From NCBI RefSeq assembly GCF_900101755.1, contig NZ_FNAE01000003.1, positions 462,715 to 526,714 of the forward strand: DNA of 64,000 nt, given 5' to 3'. The position numbers and the translations under genes are program-made. Shown here in pieces: positions 38,892 to 47,657 of the stretch. The DNA is from Ectopseudomonas alcaliphila. Lineage in GTDB: Bacteria > Pseudomonadota > Gammaproteobacteria > Pseudomonadales > Pseudomonadaceae. Within the stretch, counting starts at the first letter, position 1; each line of letters opens with the position of its first letter. Below the pieces are notes generated by a model. It was not told where the DNA came from. It did no database searches and saw only the letters and a program-made list of their open reading frames with translations.

Positions 38892-39902
38892 ATGAGCAAG
38901 AAAGTGGCGCTGGTGCTGGGCTCAGGAGGTGCGCGCGGCTATGCGCACATTGGCGTGATCGAGGAATTGCAGGAGCGCGGTTACGAAATCGGCTGCATCG
39001 CCGGCTGCTCGATGGGCGCCGTGGTCGGCGGCATCTTCGCTGCCGGCAAGCTGCGCGAATACCGCGAATGGACGGAAAGCCTGGATTATCTCGACGTGTT
39101 GCGCCTGCTCGACGTCAGCTTCCGCCTCGGCGCCATCCGTGGCGAGCGGGTATTCGGGCGCATTCAGGAAATCGTCGGCGACGTGGACATCGAAAACCTC
39201 GACATTCCCTTCACCGCCGTCGCCACCGACCTGACCAACCAGCAGGAAATCTGGTTCCAGGAAGGCTGCCTGCACCAGGCGATGCGCGCCTCAGCGGCGA
39301 TTCCCAGCCTGTTCACGCCAGTCATCCAGGGTAAGCGCATGCTGGTCGACGGCGGTCTGCTCAACCCGCTGCCAATCGTGCCGGTGGTCTCCAGCCACTG
39401 CGACCTGATCATCGCGGTCAACCTCAACGCCACCAACCAGAATCACTACCAGTTGCCGGTAATCGAGCGCCCCGCAGCCCTCAAGGGACGCATCGACCAG
39501 TTGATGACATCGCTCGGCTCACGTCTGCCAAGCTTTCGCCGCAAGAGCGACGACGAAGCCCTGTTGCTTGCCGAGGAACAGCGACTCGCCGATGACATCA
39601 GCCCGGCCGCGGCGCCAAGCCGCAAAGAGGATGATGAACCCGCGCCGAAATCCGCCAGCGGCTCACGGGTAGCCGAGTTCAGCGGGCCGGCATCGCTGCT
39701 GGAGCTGGTCAACCAGAGTTTCGAGGTGATGCAGACCTCATTGGCGCAGTACAAGATCGCTGGCTACCCGCCGGACATCCTGATCAACGTGCCCAAGCGG
39801 GCCTGCCGCTTCTTCGAGTTCTACAAGGCGCCGGAGCTGATCATGCTGGGTCGGCAGATCGCTCGCGACACCCTCGACAAATACGAAAGCGAACGCGGCT
39901 GA
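38892..39902 (+). CDS. Patatin-like phospholipase
   Basis: 336 residues from ATG 38892, with GGGGGAA upstream; the ATG opens MSKKVALVLGSGGARGYAHIGVIEELQERG, the family oxyanion-hole start. The nucleophile Ser is in GCSMGAVVGG (GxSxG) and the catalytic Asp in MLVDGGLLNPLP (DGG). The C-terminal third is longer and charged (KEDDEPAPKSASG) and ends in a conserved-looking CRFFEFYKAPELI segment. The family acts on phospholipids or acyl esters; some Pseudomonas members are virulence factors, but there is no secretion signal here. Convergent with the next gene, with abutting stops. Confidence 0.88.
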   Translation: MSKKVALVLGSGGARGYAHIGVIEELQERGYEIGCIAGCSMGAVVGGIFAAGKLREYREWTESLDYLDVLRLLDVSFRLGAIRGERVFGRIQEIVGDVDIENLDIPFTAVATDLTNQQEIWFQEGCLHQAMRASAAIPSLFTPVIQGKRMLVDGGLLNPLPIVPVVSSHCDLIIAVNLNATNQNHYQLPVIERPAALKGRIDQLMTSLGSRLPSFRRKSDDEALLLAEEQRLADDISPAAAPSRKEDDEPAPKSASGSRVAEFSGPASLLELVNQSFEVMQTSLAQYKIAGYPPDILINVPKRACRFFEFYKAPELIMLGRQIARDTLDKYESERG

Positions 39903-39911
39903 TCAGCCGCG
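39894..39911. other. 18-bp palindrome formed by two abutting stop codons
   Basis: CGCGGCTGA / TCAGCCGCG (39894-39902 with 39903-39911) is a perfect palindrome whose centre is the junction between the stop codons of the convergent patatin and AI-2E permease genes. There is no intergenic base. A hairpin with a minimal loop could reduce readthrough, but there is no T-run. Confidence 0.55.
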
Positions 39912-40988
39912 TGGGTCCTCGCCCGGTAGTGGCTTGTCCACCAAGGCTTCGGCGGGCGGCGTCTTGTCCGCCACCCAGTCGCTGAGCAGGCTGTAGGCCA
40001 CCGCCAGCAAGGTCGGACCGAGGAACAGGCCCATGAAGCCGAAGGCCAGGATGCCGCCAAACACGCCGAGCAGCACCACCACCAGCGGCAGGTTGCCGCC
40101 ACGGCTGATCAGGTAGGGTTTGAGGATGTTGTCCACCCCACTGATGATGAAGAAGCCCCAGATACCCAGGAAGATCGCCATGCCGATCTCTCCCTGCCAC
40201 ACCAGCCAGGCCACGGCGGGCCCCCAGATCAGCGGCGGGATCATGATGAAGCTGAAGGCGAAGGTCAGCAGGCCCAGCACCAGCGCCCCCGGCACTCCGG
40301 CGATGACGAAACCGATATAGGCCAGCACGGCCTGCGCTGCGGCGGTGCCGATCACGCCGTTGACCACGCGCTGCACGGTGCCGGCTACCAGTTCCAGATA
40401 ATGATCGGCACGCTCGCCGATCAGTCGCTCCAGCAGGCTGTGCACGAACACCGCCAGGCGCGGGCCGTCACGGTAGAAGAAGAACACCAGCACCAGGCTC
40501 AGGGCCAGTTCGACCATGCCCGCGCCAATCTTCGCGCTGCGCGCCACCAGCCAGTTGCCGACCTGGCCGAGATAGGGTCGCAGCGTGTCGAAGAAGGCAG
40601 CGCCCTGCTGGTCGATGGTGCGCCACAGCTCCACCAGGCGCTCGCCCACCAGCGGAATGCTGGCCAGCCAGCTCGGCGGCGGCGGCAGGCCTTCGACCTG
40701 CAGATCCTTGACCAGGGCGTTGGCGTCCTTGATGTGATCGGCCAGGTTGAAGCCCAGCCACACCAGCGGCACCGCCACCATGATCACCCAGACACCGGTC
40801 AGGATGCCCGCCGCCAGCGACATGCGCCCATTGAGCAGCTGCGTCAGCAAGCGCATCAACGGCCAGCTGGCAAAGGCCAGCACGGCAGCCCAGAACAGCG
40901 CCGACCAGAATGGCGCCAGCACCCAGAGGCTGGCAGCCAGCAGGCCGAGCAGAAGAATCTGCACCAGCAGACGATCATTAGTGGCCAT
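39903..40988 (-). CDS. AI-2E-family transporter (TqsA/YdiK-like)
   Basis: 361 residues from ATG 40988, with GAAGGGAG upstream. The family's eight helices are seen: two near the N-terminus (LLVQILLLGLLAASLWVLAPFW), a periplasmic loop around GLPPPPSWLASIPLVG, and a core with VFFFYRDGPRLAVF, then LTFAFSFIMIPPLIWGPAVAWL and GVDNILKPYLISRG. TqsA exports the signal autoinducer-2; most members, including YdiK, have no proven substrate, and some are sodium/proton antiporters. The tail ends PLPGEDPRG. Confidence 0.88.
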   Translation of the reverse strand: MATNDRLLVQILLLGLLAASLWVLAPFWSALFWAAVLAFASWPLMRLLTQLLNGRMSLAAGILTGVWVIMVAVPLVWLGFNLADHIKDANALVKDLQVEGLPPPPSWLASIPLVGERLVELWRTIDQQGAAFFDTLRPYLGQVGNWLVARSAKIGAGMVELALSLVLVFFFYRDGPRLAVFVHSLLERLIGERADHYLELVAGTVQRVVNGVIGTAAAQAVLAYIGFVIAGVPGALVLGLLTFAFSFIMIPPLIWGPAVAWLVWQGEIGMAIFLGIWGFFIISGVDNILKPYLISRGGNLPLVVVLLGVFGGILAFGFMGLFLGPTLLAVAYSLLSDWVADKTPPAEALVDKPLPGEDPRG

Positions 40989-41012
40989 CAAGCGAAACTC
41001 CCTTCGACGAAA

Positions 41013-41037
41013 CGACAAAGCGCCCATGAAGGGCGCT
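41013..41037 (-). terminator. Terminator downstream of the DUF4892 gene
   Basis: Read on the minus strand: AGCGCCC, loop TTCAT, GGGCGCT, then TTGTCGTTT. It lies 28 bases after the stop of the DUF4892 gene and just upstream of the AI-2E permease start. Confidence 0.6.
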
Positions 41038-41064
41038 CTGTAACAGGCGATTGCGAGCGATAGC

Positions 41065-41880
41065 TTAACGCAACAAATGCACGCTCAGTGTTTCATCGGC
41101 GCTTTCACCCAACTCCAGGCGCGCTTCGCGCACGCGCTGCTCGATCAGTGCCTCGCGCCAGGCCTCGGCCTGGTTGCCGGCCAGAGTGACGCGCAGGGTG
41201 CTGTCGAGGTTCAAGCTACGCGCCAGCACCTCCACCCAGGCACTGTCGGCCTTGGCTTCATCGGGCAGTTTCAGCTGACCATCGGTGCGCAGCTGACGCA
41301 ACAGGGTCGCGGGCGTCGGCAGCAATACGCCCAGAGGCGCTTCGGCATCCAGCTGTTCGGCATGCAGATAGGCACGGCGGTTACCACGGGTGATGCTGTA
41401 CAGCGCCAGCAGGCTTTCGTGATTCGGTTCGGCCAGGCGCAGCAGGGCGTAGGCCTGCTGATCGTCGGAACCATACAGCGTGGCATTGCCGAACACCGAG
41501 TTGGCCCACAGGCTGCTGGCGCCGCATTCACGGCCCTGGCACCAGTAGAGCAGCTCGGCGCCCTGCTCCAGCAGCGCTTCGCGCGCCGCAGTGAACACCT
41601 GATCGGCACTGTGGGTGCGCGGTAGCTCATAAGTCACCGCGCTATGCTGGCCCTGCACCAGAACCTCCCGCTCGTAACGCAAGCGCCCGCTGATACGGCG
41701 AATGGAGCCCTGCGGATAGATACGCTCGACGTCGGGTGCTTCCTTGAATGCGACGATATGACTGGCAGGGAAACGCGGCAGTACCTCGAGATCACGACTG
41801 CCGGGTAGATCGGCCGCCAGCACGGCACCGCTGCAGAGGGTAGCAAGCGCTGCAGAAAACAGCTTCATACGCCTCGTCAT
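41065..41880 (-). CDS. DUF4892 domain-containing periplasmic protein
   Basis: 271 residues from ATG 41880, with a signal peptide ending ALATLCSGAVLAADLPG. The mature part begins SRDLEVLPRFPASHIVAFKEAPDVERIYPQGSIRRISGRLRYEREV, the DUF4892 pattern, and includes two Cys around QGRECGASSLWANSVFGNATLYG. DUF4892 proteins are common in Pseudomonas, of unknown function. An ATG four codons inside (41868), which has GAGG close upstream, is an alternative start; both give the same mature protein. The tail may be an adaptation of an OmpA-like fold, but this is not certain. Confidence 0.8.
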   Translation of the reverse strand: MTRRMKLFSAALATLCSGAVLAADLPGSRDLEVLPRFPASHIVAFKEAPDVERIYPQGSIRRISGRLRYEREVLVQGQHSAVTYELPRTHSADQVFTAAREALLEQGAELLYWCQGRECGASSLWANSVFGNATLYGSDDQQAYALLRLAEPNHESLLALYSITRGNRRAYLHAEQLDAEAPLGVLLPTPATLLRQLRTDGQLKLPDEAKADSAWVEVLARSLNLDSTLRVTLAGNQAEAWREALIEQRVREARLELGESADETLSVHLLR

Positions 41881-42007
41881 AGAGAGGAAACCTGTTGAAG
41901 GGAAACGGCAGGCGGGCTTGCGAAGCAGTGGGTGGCGACGTTGAACGGGTCGATCATGCGATCCTCCATGGCAGACCGCCACACCTTTCCCTAGGGCCGC
42001 AGGCAAG

Positions 42008-42871
42008 TCAAGGCAAGCGCAGGAATGGATTGAAACAATCCGCTACGAGCTGGGCGCCGGCTTCATCATCCAGGTGCAGATGGTGCCCGCCGGGCAAGCG
42101 ATGCACTTCGAACGGCAAGTCCTGAAGCAACGTTCGTACAGCCGACTGTGCGCCCATCATGCCCTGCTCCGCCAGTACCAGGCTGACCGGGCATTGCAGT
42201 GCACGGACGAACGCCTGGGCATGCGCCCAGGTCAGGCGCAGCGGCGACGGCAGGGTCAGGCGGCTGTCGGTACGCCAGGTGTAACCGCCCGGCACCGGCA
42301 TCAGCCCACGCTGCGCCAGCAATTCGGCCGCCTCACGGCTGACGGCGCCCACGCCCTTCATCCGCGCCTCGACCGCACGCGCCATCTCTGCGTACACCGG
42401 CTTGCGCTTGTCAGTGAGCGACAGCCTGGCGCGCAATGCTTCGCCCAGCTTCTGCGGCGCCTGCTCGGCTTCGCCGGTATAGGGCACCAGGCCGTCGATC
42501 AGGGCCAGGCGTGCGATCCGCTCGGGCATCGCGCCAGCCAACAGCACCGCGGTGATCGCCCCCATGGAATGACCGAGGATGGAAAAACGCTCCCAGCCAA
42601 ACTGCTCGGCGACCTGCAGTACGTCGTAGGCGTAGTCCCACAGCGCGTAACCGGCGCCTGCCGAACGATGCTCGGAATGCCCATGGCCGGCAAAGTCCAG
42701 GGCAACGATGCGCAGCCCCTCGAGTTTCGGTGCCAGCCGCGCGAAGCTCGCCGCGTTGTCCAACCAGCCGTGCAGCGCCAGAACCGGCACACCATCCTCG
42801 GGGCCATAGAGATGAGCGGCCAATTCGATATGCGCCAGGCTCAGACGAACTTCCTCGAAACCCGTGCTCAT
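42008..42871 (-). CDS. Alpha/beta hydrolase
   Basis: 287 residues from ATG 42871, which overlaps the stop of the preceding hydrolase (ATGA). Hydrolase fold signatures: oxyanion strand VPVLALHGWLDNAASF, Ser nucleophile in ILGHSMGAITAVLLAG (GxSxG), and the C-terminal His in LPGGHHLHLDDEAG. The cap region is basic (LTDKRKPVYAEMARAVEAR). Close to MhpC-type or epoxide-hydrolase-like esterases, with no substrate evident. Last of two tandem, translationally coupled hydrolases of the same superfamily, which may act in sequence or reflect an old duplication. Confidence 0.85.
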   Translation of the reverse strand: MSTGFEEVRLSLAHIELAAHLYGPEDGVPVLALHGWLDNAASFARLAPKLEGLRIVALDFAGHGHSEHRSAGAGYALWDYAYDVLQVAEQFGWERFSILGHSMGAITAVLLAGAMPERIARLALIDGLVPYTGEAEQAPQKLGEALRARLSLTDKRKPVYAEMARAVEARMKGVGAVSREAAELLAQRGLMPVPGGYTWRTDSRLTLPSPLRLTWAHAQAFVRALQCPVSLVLAEQGMMGAQSAVRTLLQDLPFEVHRLPGGHHLHLDDEAGAQLVADCFNPFLRLP

Positions 42872-43671
42872 GTAGGTTGCTCCTGGCTGCCGACCCAACG
42901 AGTGAACAGCTGACGCAGCAGCTCGGCGGTGGCCTGTGGCCGCTCCAGCGGGAACATATGGCCGCCTGGCAGGTTGTGATATTCCGCGCGCGGCATGCGC
43001 CGTAGCAGGCGCGCATGATGCGGTAGCACCACCCGGCTATGGCGACCGCGCACCATCGCCAGCGGCACCGCCAGTTGCTGCGGCCGGCCCGGCGAAGTGT
43101 GCGGCACGCTGCGGTAGATGCTGATCTCGGTGGCCGGATCGAATTTCAGTCGCAACCCCTGCTCGCCCAGCTGCAGGCCGTGGCTGACATAGGCGTCCAG
43201 GCACTCGGGGTCGAAACGTCGAAACAGGCTCTTGCCGGCGAAGTAGTCCCGCGCCTCGACCAGATCGGCGAATGCTTCACGGCGTCCCAAGGTGCGGCCG
43301 GCCGGCGTGATGCGATCGATGAAGCCGAAGCGCTTGGCGGCGCGGATCACCATGCGGTCGGCCAGGGTCAGTACCGGCGAATCGAGCATCACCACCCCGC
43401 GATACAGCTCGGGGCGAAGCAAGGCGGCGTGATAGTGCAGCACACCGCCGAGGGAATGACCGACGCCCCAGACCGGCTCGTCACCACCCTCGAGGTGATG
43501 GATCAGCTCATCGACCAGGTTCGACCAGTTGTCGTTGACCGGAAAACGCGGGTCGTGGCCATGCTGTTCCAGGTGCTGCACCTGAAAGTCCGGCGCCAGC
43601 GCGGCGAACAGCTTGCCGTAGGTGGCCGACGGAAAGCCGTTGGCGTGAGCGAAGAAGATCGACTGCGGCAT
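42868..43671 (-). CDS. Alpha/beta hydrolase
   Basis: 267 residues. Starts MPQSIFFAHANGFPSATYGKLF, where HANGFP is the oxyanion region. The nucleophile is in GVGHSLGGVLHYHAALL, and the catalytic His in NLPGGHMFPLERPQAT. FDPATEISIYRSVPHTSP is a distinctive linker in the lid region. The sequence is of the general type annotated only as alpha/beta hydrolase in Pseudomonas. Its stop overlaps the start of the following hydrolase by 4 bases, so the pair is coupled. Confidence 0.85.
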   Translation of the reverse strand: MPQSIFFAHANGFPSATYGKLFAALAPDFQVQHLEQHGHDPRFPVNDNWSNLVDELIHHLEGGDEPVWGVGHSLGGVLHYHAALLRPELYRGVVMLDSPVLTLADRMVIRAAKRFGFIDRITPAGRTLGRREAFADLVEARDYFAGKSLFRRFDPECLDAYVSHGLQLGEQGLRLKFDPATEISIYRSVPHTSPGRPQQLAVPLAMVRGRHSRVVLPHHARLLRRMPRAEYHNLPGGHMFPLERPQATAELLRQLFTRWVGSQEQPT

Positions 43672-43770
43672 GCATCAAACTCGAAAAGGCGAATATGCCC
43701 GGATTCTCCGGCAGCCGCCGACGCGCGGCAATGACCGTAACGGCCATTGATGGCGGCGCAATGGTCAGGG

Positions 43771-44403
43771 CTATAGCAACAGACGCCCGACGATACCCAC
43801 CGCCACCAGCAGAAATACCAGGCCGCAGACGAAGTCGATGGTCGGCGCCACCTGCAGCAGCCGCTGACGCATCAGCGGGCGGCCAAGGGTCAACCCCAGC
43901 AGGCTGAACCAAAACAGGCTGAGGCCGAACAGCAACGCCGCACAGGCCACCTTGCCGGGCAGCGACATGTCCGCCGGCACCAGGCTGCTGAGCAGCGCCA
44001 GGAAGAACACCAGAGCCTTGGGGTTGCCCAGGTTGGTGAACACACCGCGCAACCAGGGGCCGAACAGCGAAGGCGTCAGTTCGCCATCCAGCCGCCTCGG
44101 GCCAGCGCTGCCCCGCCACCAGGCACGCACCGCGCCGATACCCAGCCAGCCCAGGTAGAGTGCACCGCCGATCTGCACCAGATCGAACAACCACTCGGTA
44201 CGACTGAGCAGCACGGCCACGCCGCTGAGCACCAGGGTGCCGTGCAGGAGAATGCCGCAGGCCAGACCCAGCGCACTGAGCAAGCCTGCACGCTGCCCCT
44301 GATGCAGAGCAGTACGCACCACCAGCGCCACATCGGGGCCGGGGCTGATAAGAGCCACCGCGAACACGGCAGCCAGCGACAGCAAGACGGACGTCTCCTG
44401 CAT
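43771..44403 (-). CDS. LysE/RhtB-family amino-acid exporter
   Basis: 210 residues with six membrane helices. The family start SLAAVFAVALISPGPDVALVVRTALHQGQRAGLLSALGLACGILLHG is clear (PGPD motif near residue 21), and the later FTNLGNPKALVFFLAL is the second signature. GGAGATCACC precedes the ATG at 44403. The exporter is downstream (42 bases) of an AraC regulator on the same strand, and so may be under its control or co-transcribed. The exported amino acid is not known. Confidence 0.9.
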   Translation of the reverse strand: MQETSVLLSLAAVFAVALISPGPDVALVVRTALHQGQRAGLLSALGLACGILLHGTLVLSGVAVLLSRTEWLFDLVQIGGALYLGWLGIGAVRAWWRGSAGPRRLDGELTPSLFGPWLRGVFTNLGNPKALVFFLALLSSLVPADMSLPGKVACAALLFGLSLFWFSLLGLTLGRPLMRQRLLQVAPTIDFVCGLVFLLVAVGIVGRLLL

Positions 44404-44445
44404 GGTGATCTCCAGGAAATGAAAAAGGTGAGACAGGCGGCTGGA

Positions 44446-45249
44446 TCAGCCCTGACGCAGACGCGCCGGTGGCAGACCGTAAGTGCGGCGGAACAGCCGC
44501 GAGAAATGCGCCTGATCGTAGAAGCCCAGGCGTAAGGCGATCTCGCTCAGGGGCTCACCCGCCAGTACCAGGGGCAACGCCCGCTGCAGACGCAACTGGG
44601 TCAGCCACTGATGCGGCGGCAAACCGCTGTGCTGGCGAAAGCGACGCAACGCCTGCCAGGGGCTCATGGCGCAGAAAGCGGCGATCTCCTCCAGCGAGGG
44701 CGGATCGTCCAGGCGGCTCTCCAGCCAGTCGCGCAGGCGCTGCCAGGTACGCTGATCGAAGGCGCGATCCGGCTCGCTGACGCGCAATGTCGAGCCCATT
44801 TCCAGCAGATGGGCCAGCGCCTGCCAGAGTGCCTCTTCCTGCGCCAGCGGCGAACCGCCCAGCATCGCTGCATGAAAGCGCTGCAGATGCTGTGACAGCA
44901 GAGGGTGGCGCAGGCTGCTGGTGGTCAGCCTCGGCGCGCCCTGACGGCCGTCACTCAGGGTACGACTGGCCTCATCCAGCCAGAAGGGGTCGAAGGCCAT
45001 CACCCGGATGCGATAACTCTGGCCTTCCAGGCAGGCGCCATCATGAATCCCCTCCGGCGCCATCAGCAGCACATCCCCTGCCCCCACGTGGCGACGCTCA
45101 CCGCCATAGGCGTAGCGATGCTGCCCCTGTATCAGCAGGCCGACGTGGTACTCCAGGTGAAAATGCCGGGGAAAGGCGAAGCGGCGGTACTCGGCATCGA
45201 TCAGGCGAACGCCGGGCAAGCTGCTCTGGATATGAGTGATCTGGTCCAT
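44446..45249 (-). CDS. AraC-family transcriptional regulator
   Basis: 267 residues from ATG 45249; a longer frame overlaps the thioesterase gene and was not used. The N-terminal half is a cupin-like sensing domain (FAFPRHFHLEYHVGLLIQGQHRYAYGGERRHVGAGDVLLMAPEGIHDGA). The C-terminal 100 residues carry two helix-turn-helix motifs (SLEEIAAFCAMSPWQALRRFRQHSGLPPHQWLTQLRLQRA and LSEIALRLGFYDQAHFSRLFRRTYGLPPARLRQ). It lies between the hotdog thioesterase (upstream) and LysE. Its target could be lysE or the lipid genes; effector unknown. Confidence 0.88.
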   Translation of the reverse strand: MDQITHIQSSLPGVRLIDAEYRRFAFPRHFHLEYHVGLLIQGQHRYAYGGERRHVGAGDVLLMAPEGIHDGACLEGQSYRIRVMAFDPFWLDEASRTLSDGRQGAPRLTTSSLRHPLLSQHLQRFHAAMLGGSPLAQEEALWQALAHLLEMGSTLRVSEPDRAFDQRTWQRLRDWLESRLDDPPSLEEIAAFCAMSPWQALRRFRQHSGLPPHQWLTQLRLQRALPLVLAGEPLSEIALRLGFYDQAHFSRLFRRTYGLPPARLRQG

Positions 45250-45307
45250 GGCGCGTACTGTAGCGCCATGGTTCGGGCAAATCTTGGATGAAATTGCAGG
45301 CAGAAAC

Positions 45308-45751
45308 TTAAAATTTCGGCGGCTGGTCACCCAGAGGAACGATGGCCATGGTCAGCCGCGAGATACAACTGGCCTTGCCGTCATCGCCGCTGAGGCGAAT
45401 GTCCCAGACGTGGGTGGTACGGCCCAGATGCACCGGCCGCGCCACCGCATGCACGCGTCCGCTGCGCAGGCCACGCAGGTGGTTGGCATTGACCTCGAGG
45501 CCGACGCAGTAGAAGCGGCTGCTGTCGATACACAGGTAGCTGGCGGTGGAGCCGAGGGTTTCCGCCAGCACCACCGAGGCGCCACCGTGCAGCAGGCCAT
45601 AGGGCTGGTGAGTACGCGAGTCGATCACCATGCTGGCGCTGAGCGATTCGTCGTCGAAGGCTTCGAAACGGATGTCCAGCACCTCGCCGATGCTGTTCTT
45701 CAGGGTTGCGTTGAGTGCATCGATATCGGGCGTTCGTTGCCACAGTGCCAT
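45308..45751 (-). CDS. Hotdog-fold thioesterase (PaaI/YdiI-like)
   Basis: 147 residues from ATG 45751. The signature is LKNSIGEVLDIRFEAFDDESLSASMVIDSRTHQPYGLLHGGASVVLAETLGSTASYL, where QPYGLLHGGASVVLAE is the catalytic Glu/His helix. The closest families are acyl-CoA thioesterase YbdB/YdiI and MenI (1,4-dihydroxy-2-naphthoyl-CoA hydrolase). It follows the acyl-CoA synthetase gene by 66 bases on the same strand, so it may clear acyl- or aryl-CoA; a GGGCCGG stem-loop in the gap could attenuate transcription between them. Confidence 0.85.
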   Translation of the reverse strand: MALWQRTPDIDALNATLKNSIGEVLDIRFEAFDDESLSASMVIDSRTHQPYGLLHGGASVVLAETLGSTASYLCIDSSRFYCVGLEVNANHLRGLRSGRVHAVARPVHLGRTTHVWDIRLSGDDGKASCISRLTMAIVPLGDQPPKF

Positions 45752-45817
45752 GCAAGCGTTCCTTGTGCGTTGAAGACAGGGCCGGTCAACCCGGCCCACT
45801 CATGTTTCAACGGCCTG

Positions 45818-47485
45818 TCAATCGTGCCAGAGCACGGCTTCACTGCGCTGCTGCCACTCGGCGAAGCGCTCGCCGTAAGTGCCCTCGATCACCGCACGTT
45901 TGATTTTCAGGGTCGGAGTCAGGAAACCGTTTTCCACCGCCCAGACCTCCTTGACCAACACCAGGCCTTGCAGTTGCTCATGATGATCCAGACGACCATT
46001 GACCTCGGCGAGCAAGGCCTTGAGGCTGCTTTCCAGCTCATCGCGGCTGTCATTGGCCGCCTCCTGGCGCCCCACGTCGGATAGCACGCACAGGGCTATG
46101 GGTTGCGGCAGGCCGTCGCCGACCACGCACACCTGCTCGATACGCGAGTGCTCACCGATGCGGTTTTCGATCGGTGCAGGCGCGACATACTTGCCCTTGC
46201 TGGTCTTGAAGATTTCCTTGATGCGGCCGGTGAGACGCAGGTTGCCTTCGGCATCCTGTTCGCCCTTGTCGCCGGTGCGCAGGAAGCCATCGTCCGTCAA
46301 CGTCTCGGCGGTCTTGAGCGGATCCTTGTAGTAGCCCTGCATGGTGGCGCCACTGCGCACCTGGACTTCGCCGTCCTCGGCGATACGCACCTCGACCCCC
46401 GGATTGTTCTGGCCGATCCAGCCCTGCTTGAACTTGCCCGGCAGGCAGACATGGGAATAACCACAGTTCTCGGTCATGCCATAGACCTCCTGAATCTCCA
46501 TGCCCAGGCGGCGATACCAGTTGAGCAGTGTCTCGGGCACTGGCGCGGCGCCGGACAACGCGTAGCGAATGGCGTCCAGGCCGAGGCCGGCGAGTACCTT
46601 GCGACCGATGAAGCGGCCGATGATCGGCAGCCGCAGCAGCCGGTCGAGCTTCTGCGCCGGCATCTTGCTGTACACGCCCATCTGGAACTTGGTCCAGATA
46701 CGCGGCACCCCGAACATCACGGTCGGCCGCGCGCGCTTGAGGTCTTCGAGGAAGGTATCCAGGCTCTCGGCAAAGAAGATCGTCTGCCCGGCGTAGAGCG
46801 AAGCCAACTCGACGAACATGCGCTCGGCCACGTGGCACAGCGGCAGGTAGGAGATCAGCCGATCATCCTCGCCCACGCCGAACAGCTTGATGGCGTTGCT
46901 GGCGGCGAAACCGAAATTGGAGAAATTGTGCATCACGCCCTTGGGCGTACCGGTGGTGCCGGAGGTGTAGATGATGGTGGCCAGCTGGTTCGCTGCGGGC
47001 TTGGGGTCGTCCTGAATCGGCGCGCTGCGCTGCAGGTCATCCCAGCTGTAGTCGAAGCTGCCCTGCGGATGCAGCGGCAGGCTGACGGTCGGCAAACCCT
47101 GCGGCAGGCCCGGCGCCATCGAGGCCCAGTCATCGAGCTTGCCAATGAAGGCCAGGGCTGCTTCGGAATGCTCCAGCACCTGGCCCATGGAGTCGGCGGT
47201 GAGGTTGGGATAGAGCGGTACCGAAACGTGGCCCGCCATCCAGATCGCCAGATCGGCAACTATCCAGTGTGCGCAGTTCTTGGAGATGATGGCGATGCGA
47301 CTGCCCTGCGGCAATTCACGGCTACGCAGCCAACTGGCTGTGCGACGGGCCTGCTCGCCCACATCGGCCCAGCTCAGCTCCAGCAGCTGGCCGCCCCCCA
47401 GAGGTTGCACCATGTAGCGTTTGTTCGGGTGCCTTGCTTCACGTTCGTAAAACAGCTCGAGCGGCAAACGGATTGCATCAGCCAC
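45818..47485 (-). CDS. Long-chain acyl-CoA synthetase (AMP-forming)
   Basis: 555 residues from a GTG at 47485, with the near-ideal AAAGGAGGAAG 4 bases upstream; the frame runs further back, but only through promoter DNA. AMP-binding signature ATIIYTSGTTGTPKGVMHNFSN (about 167-188), YGMTENCGYSH near 337, and the C-terminal FLRTGDKGEQDAEGNLRLTGRIKEIFKTSKGKYVAP with the late Lys. The length and the GRIKEIFKTSKGKYVAP sequence are of the FAA1-type long-chain synthetases (COG1022), not FadD. It activates fatty acids to acyl-CoA. A TetR-type palindrome overlies its promoter. Confidence 0.9.
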   Translation of the reverse strand: MADAIRLPLELFYEREARHPNKRYMVQPLGGGQLLELSWADVGEQARRTASWLRSRELPQGSRIAIISKNCAHWIVADLAIWMAGHVSVPLYPNLTADSMGQVLEHSEAALAFIGKLDDWASMAPGLPQGLPTVSLPLHPQGSFDYSWDDLQRSAPIQDDPKPAANQLATIIYTSGTTGTPKGVMHNFSNFGFAASNAIKLFGVGEDDRLISYLPLCHVAERMFVELASLYAGQTIFFAESLDTFLEDLKRARPTVMFGVPRIWTKFQMGVYSKMPAQKLDRLLRLPIIGRFIGRKVLAGLGLDAIRYALSGAAPVPETLLNWYRRLGMEIQEVYGMTENCGYSHVCLPGKFKQGWIGQNNPGVEVRIAEDGEVQVRSGATMQGYYKDPLKTAETLTDDGFLRTGDKGEQDAEGNLRLTGRIKEIFKTSKGKYVAPAPIENRIGEHSRIEQVCVVGDGLPQPIALCVLSDVGRQEAANDSRDELESSLKALLAEVNGRLDHHEQLQGLVLVKEVWAVENGFLTPTLKIKRAVIEGTYGERFAEWQQRSEAVLWHD

Positions 47486-47516
47486 AGGGCTTCCTCCTTT
47501 GTTGTTTTTGTAGGAA

Positions 47517-47568
47517 TCAACCAAGCACTTGCTTGGTTGACTATTCCACGCAGACAAATGAGGTGCAA
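47517..47568 (-). promoter_or_regulatory. Promoter of the acyl-CoA synthetase with a TetR-type operator
   Basis: On the minus strand, -35 TTGCAC (47568-47563) and -10 AATAGT (47545-47540) are 17 bases apart. Directly after lies a perfect palindrome, 11-bp arms TCAACCAAGCA / TGCTTGGTTGA around 2 bases (47517-47540), covering the expected transcript start. Position and form are as for a lipid-sensing TetR repressor of the PsrA/FadR type. The Shine-Dalgarno and GTG start are 32 bases further on. Confidence 0.65.
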
Positions 47569-47657
47569 GTTAAGAAATGTTTCTCGCCTGGAACATTTGC
47601 AGGCGCTACATCGGACAGGACGCCTGTGACGCCGCCAGGGCGCCACAGCGTGATGGC

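Noticed and set aside
45779..45797. GGGCCGG stem-loop between acyl-CoA synthetase and thioesterase genes
   Set aside because: Stem of 7 bp with no T-run; not strong enough for a terminator call, mentioned only as a possible attenuator.
46103..47629. 508-codon plus-strand frame opposite the acyl-CoA synthetase
   Set aside because: Antisense of a gene with complete AMP-binding motifs; no start signal or recognisable domain.
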